A DNA stretch of 64,000 nucleotides from CAITUY01 sp964611575. Lineage in GTDB: Bacteria; Verrucomicrobiota; Kiritimatiellia; CAIKKV01; CAITUY01. Below the pieces are notes generated by a model. It made no database searches and was not told the DNA's origin. It saw only the letters and a list, made by a program, of their open reading frames with translations. This document shows, in pieces, positions 15,498 through 23,782 of this stretch. The DNA lies in assembly GCA_964611575.1 (NCBI GenBank), contig CAZTAJ010000004.1, positions 1-64,000 on the forward strand, read 5' to 3'. Both the position numbers and the translations under genes were made by a program. Positions within the stretch are counted from its first letter, which is position 1; each line of letters opens with the position of its first letter.

Positions 15498-17726
15498 TCA
15501 GGAGTCCCGCTGAACAGCGGGAAAACACGTGAATCGTTCCTGGTCGAGGGTCCAGTAGTGGACGTAGCGAAGATCGGGAAGCCCGTTCACAGGGTACGCG
15601 AAGGGATTGCCCGCGGCCGGCGTCGGCAGACCCGCCAGCTCCCGCGGATGCACCGGCAGCCGGGCGCCTTCCGGGAAGCCGTCGCCTTCGCCCACCAACG
15701 CCAGCAGGATCGGTCCGTACAAAAGCGCATAGCGGTCCACATTGTCCTTGAGTTGATCCAGCCCCTGGTACTGGACCGCCTTGAAGCCCATCGGCAGCCT
15801 GAAGGCGATCGTCTCGCCATCGCCCCACAGGCGCTCGATCGAACAGTAGCTGCCCGGCTTTCCCGTCGCCACCGGCTTGCCGCCGACGGTGAACGTCACA
15901 GGGCCGGTCGCCCAGGAAGGGACCCGGATCCTCAGATCCAGGCGCGTCGGCGCCGGCGCGCAGACCCGGATGGAGACGTCGCCACTGACAGGGAAGTCGG
16001 CGGTCATGACCAGCCGCGCTCCGCTGCCCAACACGATTTCGGACGAGGCGTAGAGATTCACAAACACCGCGTCGCCGGCCAGGGAGTAGATGTACTCCGG
16101 CAGCCGGCCGATTAGGCCGACGGCGGCGACTTCGCAGCAGGTTCCGGTACATTGCGCCTCCGTCTTCCGGTCGTGGAGCCGGTTGTGATAACGGATAAAC
16201 CCGCGGCGATCCTGGGCGGCGGCGATGATATTGTAGAGCGCTTCCTCGATTTCGGCGGCAAAACGTTCCTCCGTGGGAAACAACTGCAAGAGCTTCTGGT
16301 TGACGTAAATCCAGAACACGCTCCCGCAGGTCTCACCCATCGTCTTGTCCGCAAAATAGTATGATTTCGGCGGATAGACCTCGTGACTCTCCATGATCGC
16401 CGTGGCGCCGCCGATGTGCTTGAAGTGGTTCCGGTACACGTCCCAACCGCCCAGGACCGCGTCGAGACATTCCCGGTCGCCGGTGGCCCGGTACGCATCG
16501 ATGTACATTTCCAGGCCAAGCAGGTCGTAACAGTGCGGCCGTTCGCCGGGGTAATGACTCAGCGCGAGCGGTTGCCGGAGAGCGAGTTCCCGCTTCCAGA
16601 AGTCCTGATCGTAGTAGCGCAGCGTCGTGACCAGATCCCGGCTGACTCCGGCCGGAGACAGGTAAGTCAGCGGGCCGCCCGGCATGCCGTTGGTGGCATT
16701 GCCGCCGAACAGGATATCGGCCAGATAGGGCGATGCATTGAACCAGTCGTACAGGCGACGAAGCAGCCCGTACGCCTTGGCATTGCCCGCCTGACCGGCC
16801 GCCAGCATGCCGCGGGTCCAGAACACGCGGTCATAGTTCTTCCGTTCGCTGTTGCCGCCGTAATTCAGACCGTAGGAGTCCTGCTCGGGATAGTAGTTGT
16901 AGTACCCGTCGTCGCGCATGCGCTGCCCGATCGCATCCACGATCTTATCGACGATGGCGCGCAGGTCCTCGCGCTCGCCCCAGCGCAGGGTGTGACCCGC
17001 GCCGGCGAGGAGTCGCCCCTCGATCGAGGCGGGCAGCCAGGCGCTCCAGCCCACCCCATCCACGTAGGTGGGGCTGGCGAAGCTGTGATTGAGGTAGTCG
17101 ATGTTCCGCTCCATGAGCGTCTTGAGGACCCCCGCACCCATCGTCACGCCCCGTTCAGGCGCCTGGGCGCCGGGCGCGACCGGCGACCACTCTTCCGGCT
17201 TAAGATACCGCTTCGTGCCCGTGCGCATCCGGGCCAGGTCAGTGTGCATCGCGTGGCTGATTTCAAGCGGATAGCTGACCGGCTCGACAGCCTCGACGGC
17301 CGTGACCTCCTGGTAGCAGTCGGCCGCCTGGGGGTTGCGGTCTTTTTTCACCACGACGCGCAGGATATGAAGGCGGTCTCCCCCAATGCCGCTCTTCTCG
17401 AACTTGACGACATCCTCCCGGAGGCACTCGGCATAGTTGTCAACCGTTCCCTGAAACTCTCCGTCCACATAGACGTCCGCGCAACCGTGATCGGGGCCCT
17501 GCGTCCCGATCCAACGCACCGTGGGGCCCCGGAAGCAGAACTCAAAGGCGCTGAACTGAGTGCGGCAGCGATGCCCGCACTCACGCGGCACGCCGGGCAC
17601 GTCTTGTCCCTTCACCGCCCGCCAATCGCCGAAATAGAGGATCGTATCTTCCGCTGGAATGCGGCGCATCGCCAATGCGTCAACGCGGGCGTCATGCTGG
17701 GTTCTCTTCAGGGTGTCAGGTGTCAT
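15498..17726 (-). CDS. GH127-like beta-L-arabinofuranosidase (DUF1680)
   Basis: 742 residues, no signal peptide, so probably cytoplasmic. An N-terminal sandwich region precedes an (alpha/alpha)6 barrel. The barrel carries GETCGSVFWIYVNQKLLQL near residue 462 and CTGTCCEVAAVGLIGRLPEY near 526. In GH127 these two segments provide the Glu and the cluster of Cys residues that bind zinc, one of which is the nucleophile; all are present. A C-terminal sandwich (GDVSIRVCAPAPTRLDLRIR) completes the family layout. The reaction would be release of beta-L-arabinofuranose or a similar sugar from oligosaccharides. AAGGAG lies eight bases before the ATG. Family GH146, with the same fold, is an alternative. 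Confidence 0.8.
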   Translation of the reverse strand: MTPDTLKRTQHDARVDALAMRRIPAEDTILYFGDWRAVKGQDVPGVPRECGHRCRTQFSAFEFCFRGPTVRWIGTQGPDHGCADVYVDGEFQGTVDNYAECLREDVVKFEKSGIGGDRLHILRVVVKKDRNPQAADCYQEVTAVEAVEPVSYPLEISHAMHTDLARMRTGTKRYLKPEEWSPVAPGAQAPERGVTMGAGVLKTLMERNIDYLNHSFASPTYVDGVGWSAWLPASIEGRLLAGAGHTLRWGEREDLRAIVDKIVDAIGQRMRDDGYYNYYPEQDSYGLNYGGNSERKNYDRVFWTRGMLAAGQAGNAKAYGLLRRLYDWFNASPYLADILFGGNATNGMPGGPLTYLSPAGVSRDLVTTLRYYDQDFWKRELALRQPLALSHYPGERPHCYDLLGLEMYIDAYRATGDRECLDAVLGGWDVYRNHFKHIGGATAIMESHEVYPPKSYYFADKTMGETCGSVFWIYVNQKLLQLFPTEERFAAEIEEALYNIIAAAQDRRGFIRYHNRLHDRKTEAQCTGTCCEVAAVGLIGRLPEYIYSLAGDAVFVNLYASSEIVLGSGARLVMTADFPVSGDVSIRVCAPAPTRLDLRIRVPSWATGPVTFTVGGKPVATGKPGSYCSIERLWGDGETIAFRLPMGFKAVQYQGLDQLKDNVDRYALLYGPILLALVGEGDGFPEGARLPVHPRELAGLPTPAAGNPFAYPVNGLPDLRYVHYWTLDQERFTCFPAVQRDS

Positions 17727-17798
17727 TCCACTATCTCCTTCATACGATCATGTTGTCTGGCCGCAAACGAAATTGCCAGGTTTGTCTTTACGGTTCAG

Positions 17799-17955
17799 TG
17801 GCGTCCCATAGGACACCGAGACTGTAGGCTATAGGCTGTAGACTGTAGGAAACCCAATGTGCTCAAAGGCATTAAAATGATTCCTTGATTCCGTGTTTGT
17901 TCGTATTTACCTACAGCCTAAACCGCTTCAGCCTTGGCGTCCCTGTGGGACGCCA
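17799..17955. mobile_element. Second MITE-like element with related terminal inverted repeats
   Basis: The left end at 17799 reads TGGCGTCCCATAGGACAC and continues through CTGTAGGCTATAGGCTGTAG. The right end, read inward on the minus strand from 17955, is TGGCGTCCCACAGGGAC, then GCTGAAG and TTTAGGCTGTAG, giving imperfect arms of about 45 bases. The right end alone also forms a perfect hairpin (TGGCGTCCC, loop TGT, GGGACGCCA; 17935-17955). The outer 17 bases match the element at 12291-12505 (TGGCATCCCATGGGGACGC), so the two form a family. A possible 7-bp duplication, TTTACGG, flanks it (17787-17793 and 17959-17965). It abuts the stop codon of the GH71-like gene. No coding capacity. Confidence 0.6.
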
Positions 17956-17959
17956 GTAT

Positions 17960-20470
17960 TTACGGGACACTCGTCTCGACCCGTGTAACCTCTAACTTCT
18001 TGAACACCAGCGCCCCATGCCCATCGTGAATCGGAGGGCACGTTGCCACGAGATAGAGCCGGTCGCCCGGCTGCACCTGGATGCCGTCCACCTGGCCCTG
18101 TCCACCCTCCTTGGGCATCAGCTCCCAACGGGCCAGTTCCCGCTGCGGGCGGCTGTGCTCGAGGGTGAGCACAACCGAATTGCGCTCATTGTCGCTGACC
18201 TGGGTCGGATCGAGTTCGAACGACAGGGCTACCTTGCCGGCCACGGGACTCTGCCATGCCAGCACCCGCAGACAGTTTCGGCCCGTGACCATGCGGAAAC
18301 GGTACGTCTCGCGCTTCGCCTCGCCCTCGCCTTCCGCCGTCCATTCATGCGTGAACTGCCCGACACGCGAATGGGCGTTCAGCAGGGGCGTGTTCCACGG
18401 GGCGGCAAAAACACAACGTTGCAGCGGCTTGCCCGGCTCCCACCCGAACCGCTCGCAGGGCCAGTAGTTCCCGTCGTGCGCGATGGGCAGGTTCGTCGAG
18501 TATTGATGCAGGTAGTGCCAGACCGGCGTGCCGAACTCATCGACATCCGGATTGAAGCTGCGCCGGCGCGGACCCAGGGTCGCCATGAGATCCCACCGGT
18601 ATCCCGCCGCGTAACGGGCCGTGTTCGTGGGATCGGTCCGGGCCCGATACTCATCCAGGTTGCTCCTGCCGTCGCCGTCCGGATCGGCATGGGGGTCCGC
18701 CGCCCCAACGGCGGGCCAATCCACGATGGACTTTCCGAACCAGTACATCTCGAACCAGTTTGGCAAACCATCGCCATCCTCGTCACCGTACTCGCCGCGC
18801 AGGATGGGAGCAGCCGGGACCTCGCCGAAGTCTTCCTTCCAATGCCGCAGATCCTCGGTCGAAACACAGACCATGCTGTGCTGTTCCCGGTAAGGCCGGT
18901 CGGTCACGGGCTCTGGGCTGTCCAGGCGGAGTTCGACGCGTGGCATCCCCAGCCCGTTGCGGCGAACCAGTTCCGCCGACACCGGCCCCACCTTGAGCGG
19001 CACCTGTTTCCAGGACAGGCCGGCGGGCGCCTGCCAGGTCTCCGGCCGGCCGGGCAGCCGCACCGTCGCCGGCCGGGTCAGAAGGGTCAGGACCTCCAGC
19101 ACGTTGCTCGCATCCCGCCAACGGGCGCGCGTGCCGAAGGGGTAAGTGGCCTGTTGGTGGGCGTACTTCGGATAGGTCAGGTAGACCCGGTCGCGGTCCG
19201 GTTTGGGCGGTTGCCCCGTCTTCCACCACTGCACGAAATAGGCGTTCAAGTCGAGCAACGCGTAGCGCGTGGTCTCCGTCGGCGCCAGCATCGTGAGTTC
19301 CGTGTAGTCGTTCCAGGTGGTGAACTGGATCAGCGTGGAATCATTGGTGCGTGCCCGCTCCCAACGCTCGCGCATCAGGTCCGTTCCCGGCCGGATGTGC
19401 GCCGCCGACCACAGCACGTTCTCATACTGATACATCATGGGTTCGCCCCACTCGGCGCCTTTCGCAAGAACCGCCTTCGCCATGGCATCGTTGCGCGCCA
19501 CGTTGATGTCCGAGAAATCGCCGATGGAATCGAAGTCCTCAGCCAGCATGCCGGCAGCGTCGATCTCACCCAGCGGCCGTTCCGGTTTCGGCTCGATGGG
19601 AAACCGCGTCCCGTGAAAGAACGCCGACATGCTGAACTGGAAGTACATCGGCGTCTTGAAGCGCTCCTCCAGATAGCGGAATCCGCTCCGGTACGTGCGC
19701 CAGCCTTCCGGCGTGCCGCGGAACGCCGCATAGGCGCCCACTTCCTTGCCTTTCCATTCAGGGCGCTCGGCCCATTGGCGCACCCCGTCCCCATGGTGAA
19801 GCGCCTGCCAGATGGACTGGTACCCGAAGAACAGCACCTTGCCGTCGCGTCGCGCCAGCTTCGGGCTCTTTCCGTGCTCGCGCAGGAGATACTCGACGAC
19901 GACGGGATTCTTGCCGGCGTTGTCCAGACACCAGGTGATTTCGAACGGATAGTCGTTGCTTTCCGCCACCTTGAACATGGCATCCATGTAGGCGAACGCC
20001 CGGTCCTCGGGAAGCGGGAGCACGTCGAAGGCGAACCCATCGATGCCCGCCCGCATCGCGCGCCGGATCTCCAGATCGGCCGACTGCTCGGCCGTCAGGC
20101 TGTCCACGCCGTCCGGCAGCAACGGGCCGGCGCGGCCGCGGCCGCCAAAGGCCCGTTCCATGTCCGGGGAATCATGCCGGATCTTCGGCGCCTCGTGCTT
20201 GATCGCATATCCCGGCGCACTGCCGTACATGCCGACGGGATAGCAGACCATGTAGTGGGCAAAGATCTTCTTCGGGCGCTGGTCCAATTTCGCCCGTCGC
20301 GCGGCCCAGGGGTCCGCACCCGGCTCGCCCGTCGCCCGCGATATCGCCGGCAGGACGGCCATGGCAAGCAGCAGGAAAAGGCACGCTGTCTTGACCATCG
20401 TCCGGGTTAGCAGCCACGGCATGTGGCCGCCTAAGCCAGCACGAGCAATACGCTTAGTCATGATGGCCAT
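17960..20470 (-). CDS. GH71-like secreted glycoside hydrolase with DxDGDG calcium repeats (copy 1)
   Basis: About 836 residues. ATG 20470 is preferred because GGAAGGA lies nine bases upstream; a TTG at 20479 overlaps the dehydrogenase stop. A hydrophobic signal segment (MVKTACLFLLLAMAVLPAIS) lies some 25 residues in, so translation may begin later. The catalytic barrel carries IFAHYMVCYPVG near residue 70, AGIDGFAFDVLP, and TWNDYTELT near 390, a layout typical of GH71 alpha-1,3-glucanases. Residues near 565-620 hold two thrombospondin-type-3-like calcium loops (DEDGDGLPNWFEMYWFG and DPDGDGRSNLDEY), followed by a sandwich domain. Substrate is inferred, not shown. Paralogues are at 23783 and 27738; GH99-like endo-mannosidase activity is an alternative. 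Confidence 0.7.
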   Translation of the reverse strand: MAIMTKRIARAGLGGHMPWLLTRTMVKTACLFLLLAMAVLPAISRATGEPGADPWAARRAKLDQRPKKIFAHYMVCYPVGMYGSAPGYAIKHEAPKIRHDSPDMERAFGGRGRAGPLLPDGVDSLTAEQSADLEIRRAMRAGIDGFAFDVLPLPEDRAFAYMDAMFKVAESNDYPFEITWCLDNAGKNPVVVEYLLREHGKSPKLARRDGKVLFFGYQSIWQALHHGDGVRQWAERPEWKGKEVGAYAAFRGTPEGWRTYRSGFRYLEERFKTPMYFQFSMSAFFHGTRFPIEPKPERPLGEIDAAGMLAEDFDSIGDFSDINVARNDAMAKAVLAKGAEWGEPMMYQYENVLWSAAHIRPGTDLMRERWERARTNDSTLIQFTTWNDYTELTMLAPTETTRYALLDLNAYFVQWWKTGQPPKPDRDRVYLTYPKYAHQQATYPFGTRARWRDASNVLEVLTLLTRPATVRLPGRPETWQAPAGLSWKQVPLKVGPVSAELVRRNGLGMPRVELRLDSPEPVTDRPYREQHSMVCVSTEDLRHWKEDFGEVPAAPILRGEYGDEDGDGLPNWFEMYWFGKSIVDWPAVGAADPHADPDGDGRSNLDEYRARTDPTNTARYAAGYRWDLMATLGPRRRSFNPDVDEFGTPVWHYLHQYSTNLPIAHDGNYWPCERFGWEPGKPLQRCVFAAPWNTPLLNAHSRVGQFTHEWTAEGEGEAKRETYRFRMVTGRNCLRVLAWQSPVAGKVALSFELDPTQVSDNERNSVVLTLEHSRPQRELARWELMPKEGGQGQVDGIQVQPGDRLYLVATCPPIHDGHGALVFKKLEVTRVETSVP

Positions 20471-20475
20471 AAACC

Positions 20476-21528
20476 TCAATCCTTCCAGTGGAAGGCTATC
20501 GAACTGTACCTCCCGGGTTGCTCTCTGAGATTTGCGTAAGCTTCAGGCGCCTTGCTCACCGGCAAAGGCTCGGCCACAAACTCGGACACCGGCAGGAGCC
20601 CTCTCCGAATGAAATCCACGACCATCTGCCTGTCCTCAACCTTGCGGTCGTTTGGGCGAAAGACGACGACGCCCTCACGATCTGCGAGACCGCCCGGATG
20701 GGTCTGCACCTCGTCCGTATAGGTGGCGAGATAGACCATGCGCGGCCATTTGAACGGGTTGGCCTGGAGCCCTGGGAGGTGGTAGGCGATTCCCGCAACG
20801 GACTCGACAGGTCTCTTCAGGAGGCTCGAGGCGAGTCTGCAGCCTGCCATCGTGGATGAGGCTTCCACGGAAATGTCGGCGCCGTTCTCAAAACAACGCA
20901 ACATCCTCTCCGCAACATGGGGCTCTTTCGCTGAAACCACACCAGCCGCCCCCCATCGGCGCGCCCTCTCAAGACGGGACTCCTCAAGATCCGTGACCAC
21001 GACTCTCAGTCCGAGGTTCAGGAGCCACTTGGCGGCGAAAGCGCCGATCAGCCCCTGCCCCACCACGCAGGCCGCCTCACCGGCGCGCGGGACGGCCATG
21101 CTGATCCCGTGCCAACTGATGGCGGCGACTTCCACCGTGACGTAGTGCCACGGGTCGGCGCCGTCGGGCAGGCGGACGGGCGCGCAGTCCCCCTTGACCA
21201 CGCATCGGTGGTGGCTGACATGGCCGCCATAGACGCAGTCGACCCCCTCGGGGTTCAAGGAGTCGGGCTGGTTGCGGCCGGAGATCAGGTCGCCTTCACG
21301 CCATCCCTTGACGTTCCTTCCCACCTCGATGATGCGTCCGACATAGGAATAGCCGGGAATGCAGGGAAAGGTCTTGTTGTGCGTTGAGAGGTTCCTCAAC
21401 TCGGTGCCGGGCGAGACAAATGAATAAATTGTTTCGCAAAGGATTTCGTCCTCGCCGCAAGGGGCGAGCTCAAACGTCCCGGCGCCGACTTTGCCGGGGG
21501 CTTCATAGACAATCGCTTTGATTCTCAT
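20476..21528 (-). CDS. Medium-chain dehydrogenase/reductase (zinc-type alcohol dehydrogenase superfamily)
   Basis: 350 residues. The N-terminal GroES-like domain includes FVSPGTELRNLS and IPGYSYVGRIIEVGRNVKG. The Rossmann domain carries AACVVGQGLIGAFAAKWLL near residue 155, a GxGxxG NAD(P)-binding turn, followed by VVVTDLEESRLERARRWGA. The canonical catalytic zinc ligands are not obvious, which places it with the divergent BchC/threonine-dehydrogenase-like members. The likely role is intracellular oxidation or reduction of a released sugar or sugar alcohol. The start has AAAGGAG nine bases upstream. Its stop overlaps or nearly touches the start of GH71 copy 1, so the two are probably translated together. 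Confidence 0.8.
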   Translation of the reverse strand: MRIKAIVYEAPGKVGAGTFELAPCGEDEILCETIYSFVSPGTELRNLSTHNKTFPCIPGYSYVGRIIEVGRNVKGWREGDLISGRNQPDSLNPEGVDCVYGGHVSHHRCVVKGDCAPVRLPDGADPWHYVTVEVAAISWHGISMAVPRAGEAACVVGQGLIGAFAAKWLLNLGLRVVVTDLEESRLERARRWGAAGVVSAKEPHVAERMLRCFENGADISVEASSTMAGCRLASSLLKRPVESVAGIAYHLPGLQANPFKWPRMVYLATYTDEVQTHPGGLADREGVVVFRPNDRKVEDRQMVVDFIRRGLLPVSEFVAEPLPVSKAPEAYANLREQPGRYSSIAFHWKD

Positions 21529-21604
21529 GGTTCATGCTCCTTTCGTCGTGATGACGGCTGTCCGGTTGAGTTTTCGACGCTGTTGACTTCAACCCTATCA
21601 GCCC

Positions 21605-23743
21605 TTAGTGCCTCATCCAGCCCTCGCCCCACACGGAGACCGTTCCATCGGCGCCGCGGAGCAGGAGTCCGTGCCGGCACTGGCGGCCGGTCACGCGATG
21701 GCCCTCCCATTCGAAATCGGCATCCAGGGGCACGGCGTGGCGCGCGCACAGGGCCAGCAGGCGTTCCTCCCCGCGGGTGTAGGCAAAGGCGAGAAAGCCG
21801 GCCGGCGCGACGGGTTGCACCGGCCACAGAGCCGCGAGCCCGCCCGGAACCTGGGGCAGTTCAGTCGTCACCGTGGTGACGCCGCCATGCCGAATGCCGA
21901 TCGGCCGGCCTTCCCAACAGACGATCGGTTCGCCGCCGCTCAGTTCCCACGCCTTGATGTGATCGGGATAGGTGCGCTCCGGATTGGATTGCCAGTTCGG
22001 CACCATGCGGGCCGGATCCAGGGGCAGGCGGCACCCGGCGATGTCCAGCGCCGCGCCGTAGGGTATCGCCAACGCGGCCTCGCGCGCGGGCACGGCGCAC
22101 CCGGCAAGCGCCGCCCAGCGCGCGCTGACATCCGCCCCGGTATCGCTGACCCGCGCCGGCGGCCCGACCAGCATGATCTCGACACCCCCTGCCGCCGCCC
22201 GTTCGAGACCCTCCCAGGCCGCAAGGTCCAGGCGGTTGGGCCACAGCGCCAGGATGCGGCGGAAACGCCCCAGCGGCGTCACCCAGCGTTCGGTCTCCGC
22301 GCGGCCCGCGGCCAGGGTGCCCGGGTCGATAACGGTCACGCCCGCCTGGGCCACGCTCAGCTCCAGCACGCCCATGAGCAGATCACGCCGGTGCTGGTGC
22401 AGGTAGTTGTCGGAGAAATCGGCCAGCCCGCGCCAGTTGTAGAGGACCGCCGTGTCAGGGTCCGGAACGGCGCCCGCGAGGCGGTCCAGCAGTTCGCGAT
22501 GGACATCCAGATGCCGGCCGATGCCCGCCCATGTCGGATGATGCGGATACCCCGGGCCGAACATCATGCTCCCGTGATAGGCGTGCCCGAGCCAGCGGAC
22601 GCCCAGACACCCCATCAGCCGCAGGTAGTAGGCCAGATGCGTCGCGGTGGGCCGGAACCCCCAGGAGTTGTTCCACGCGTCGCCACTGTCAGACAACTGT
22701 CCGAGCGCCCGCGCGAGCATGAGCATCGCGACCATGCTGTCCTCGCGCTCGAAGACCGAATCCGTGAAGCCGGCCGTGACGCCGCGGTTGTGGCGAAAGT
22801 AGTCCACGCTGCCGATGCGGAAGTCGTCGGACAACTCCTCGTGCATGGTGCGGTGGATGCCGACGAAGCACCGCGGGGTACGCGCGCGCATGCGGGACTT
22901 GAAGTCGGTCTCCAGCCGCGCGAGCCGCGACTCCAGCAATTCGGCGAAATCATGGCGCACCTGGCCGCCGTCCCGGTCGAGCCACAGGTCGGGCAGCCGC
23001 GACCGCAGGTCATAGCCGAACCGCGCGGCGAACGCGTCATACAGCAGAGTGCCGATCGGATATGTGTCCCTGAGGAAGTGAAAGCCGAAATGGGGCTCGT
23101 CCCACACCACGCCGTCGGCGCCCAACGCGGTGGCGTCGTCGCACGCCCGGTCGAGGTACTTCCCGAATCCTGGATGTCCGAGATCGCTGTCGGCATAGGC
23201 GAAGCGCCGGCGGAGGACGACAAACAGCTCGCCGTCTTCCAACCCTTCCACGGTCCACGCCTGCCGGGTGACCGCCTGGCCGCGCTCGCGGGTCATGGCG
23301 CAGCCGCCGCCCTCGCTCACCTGAGAGAGCAGCCGGCAGCGCGCGCCGACCGGCTCCAACGCAGGCCACGTCCAGGCATTCTCCAGCACCTGGCAGGACG
23401 GGTCGCCGCTCTCAACCACCAGCTCAAACGTCCCGCCTTTGACGTGCGCCCGGCCATGCGCAAGGGTCTCGGTAAATAGGTCCGGGTCGGCGTCCAGCAT
23501 GTCGCCGCCATACCGGCGCAAGCTCGCGTCCACCACCACGGCCAGCCCGAGGCGCCGCGCCTCCGCGCAGATGCGCGCCACCGCCGCCCGGAACCGCGAC
23601 GAGCGGTGCGGTGCGCGCGTGTTGCGGAATTCGAGATAGATCGAATCGAAACCGGCCGCCCGAATGTCGGCGAGTCCGCGGACGCTGATCGACGGGTCGA
23701 ACGTCTCGGCTTCGGTCATCGCGTAGAACATCATCTGTTTCAT
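21605..23743 (-). CDS. Uncharacterised glycosidase-like TIM-barrel protein
   Basis: 712 residues with no signal peptide and no family I can name with confidence. The opening (SVRGLADIRAAGFDSIYLEF) and the segment RICAEARRLGLAVVVDASL are typical of a (beta/alpha)8 glycosidase barrel. Near residue 210 the segment GADGVVWDEPHFGFHF contains acidic residues at a position where catalytic acids usually lie. Residues about 450-600 resemble the Rossmann-like domain seen after the barrel in GH42-type enzymes (FRRILALWPNRLDLAAWEG). The closing part is beta-rich (RLLALCARHAVPLDADFEW). It lies between GH71 copy 2 and the dehydrogenase in the same direction. No good ribosome site precedes the start. An intracellular glycosidase is the best guess. 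Confidence 0.5.
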   Translation of the reverse strand: MKQMMFYAMTEAETFDPSISVRGLADIRAAGFDSIYLEFRNTRAPHRSSRFRAAVARICAEARRLGLAVVVDASLRRYGGDMLDADPDLFTETLAHGRAHVKGGTFELVVESGDPSCQVLENAWTWPALEPVGARCRLLSQVSEGGGCAMTRERGQAVTRQAWTVEGLEDGELFVVLRRRFAYADSDLGHPGFGKYLDRACDDATALGADGVVWDEPHFGFHFLRDTYPIGTLLYDAFAARFGYDLRSRLPDLWLDRDGGQVRHDFAELLESRLARLETDFKSRMRARTPRCFVGIHRTMHEELSDDFRIGSVDYFRHNRGVTAGFTDSVFEREDSMVAMLMLARALGQLSDSGDAWNNSWGFRPTATHLAYYLRLMGCLGVRWLGHAYHGSMMFGPGYPHHPTWAGIGRHLDVHRELLDRLAGAVPDPDTAVLYNWRGLADFSDNYLHQHRRDLLMGVLELSVAQAGVTVIDPGTLAAGRAETERWVTPLGRFRRILALWPNRLDLAAWEGLERAAAGGVEIMLVGPPARVSDTGADVSARWAALAGCAVPAREAALAIPYGAALDIAGCRLPLDPARMVPNWQSNPERTYPDHIKAWELSGGEPIVCWEGRPIGIRHGGVTTVTTELPQVPGGLAALWPVQPVAPAGFLAFAYTRGEERLLALCARHAVPLDADFEWEGHRVTGRQCRHGLLLRGADGTVSVWGEGWMRH

Positions 23744-23782
23744 GGTTGGCTCAAACCGAATAGGGGGATATCGTGAACTGGC

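Noticed and set aside
18017..20410. Open plus-strand frame of nearly 800 codons antisense to GH71 copy 1
   Set aside because: High GC at third positions keeps antisense frames open. The product is Arg/His/Pro-rich with no domain, and the minus strand encodes a clear protein family.
2812..21600. TTGACTTCAA shared upstream of the left GH42-like gene and the dehydrogenase gene
   Set aside because: A ten-base match found only twice, at different distances from the starts, is not enough to call an operator.
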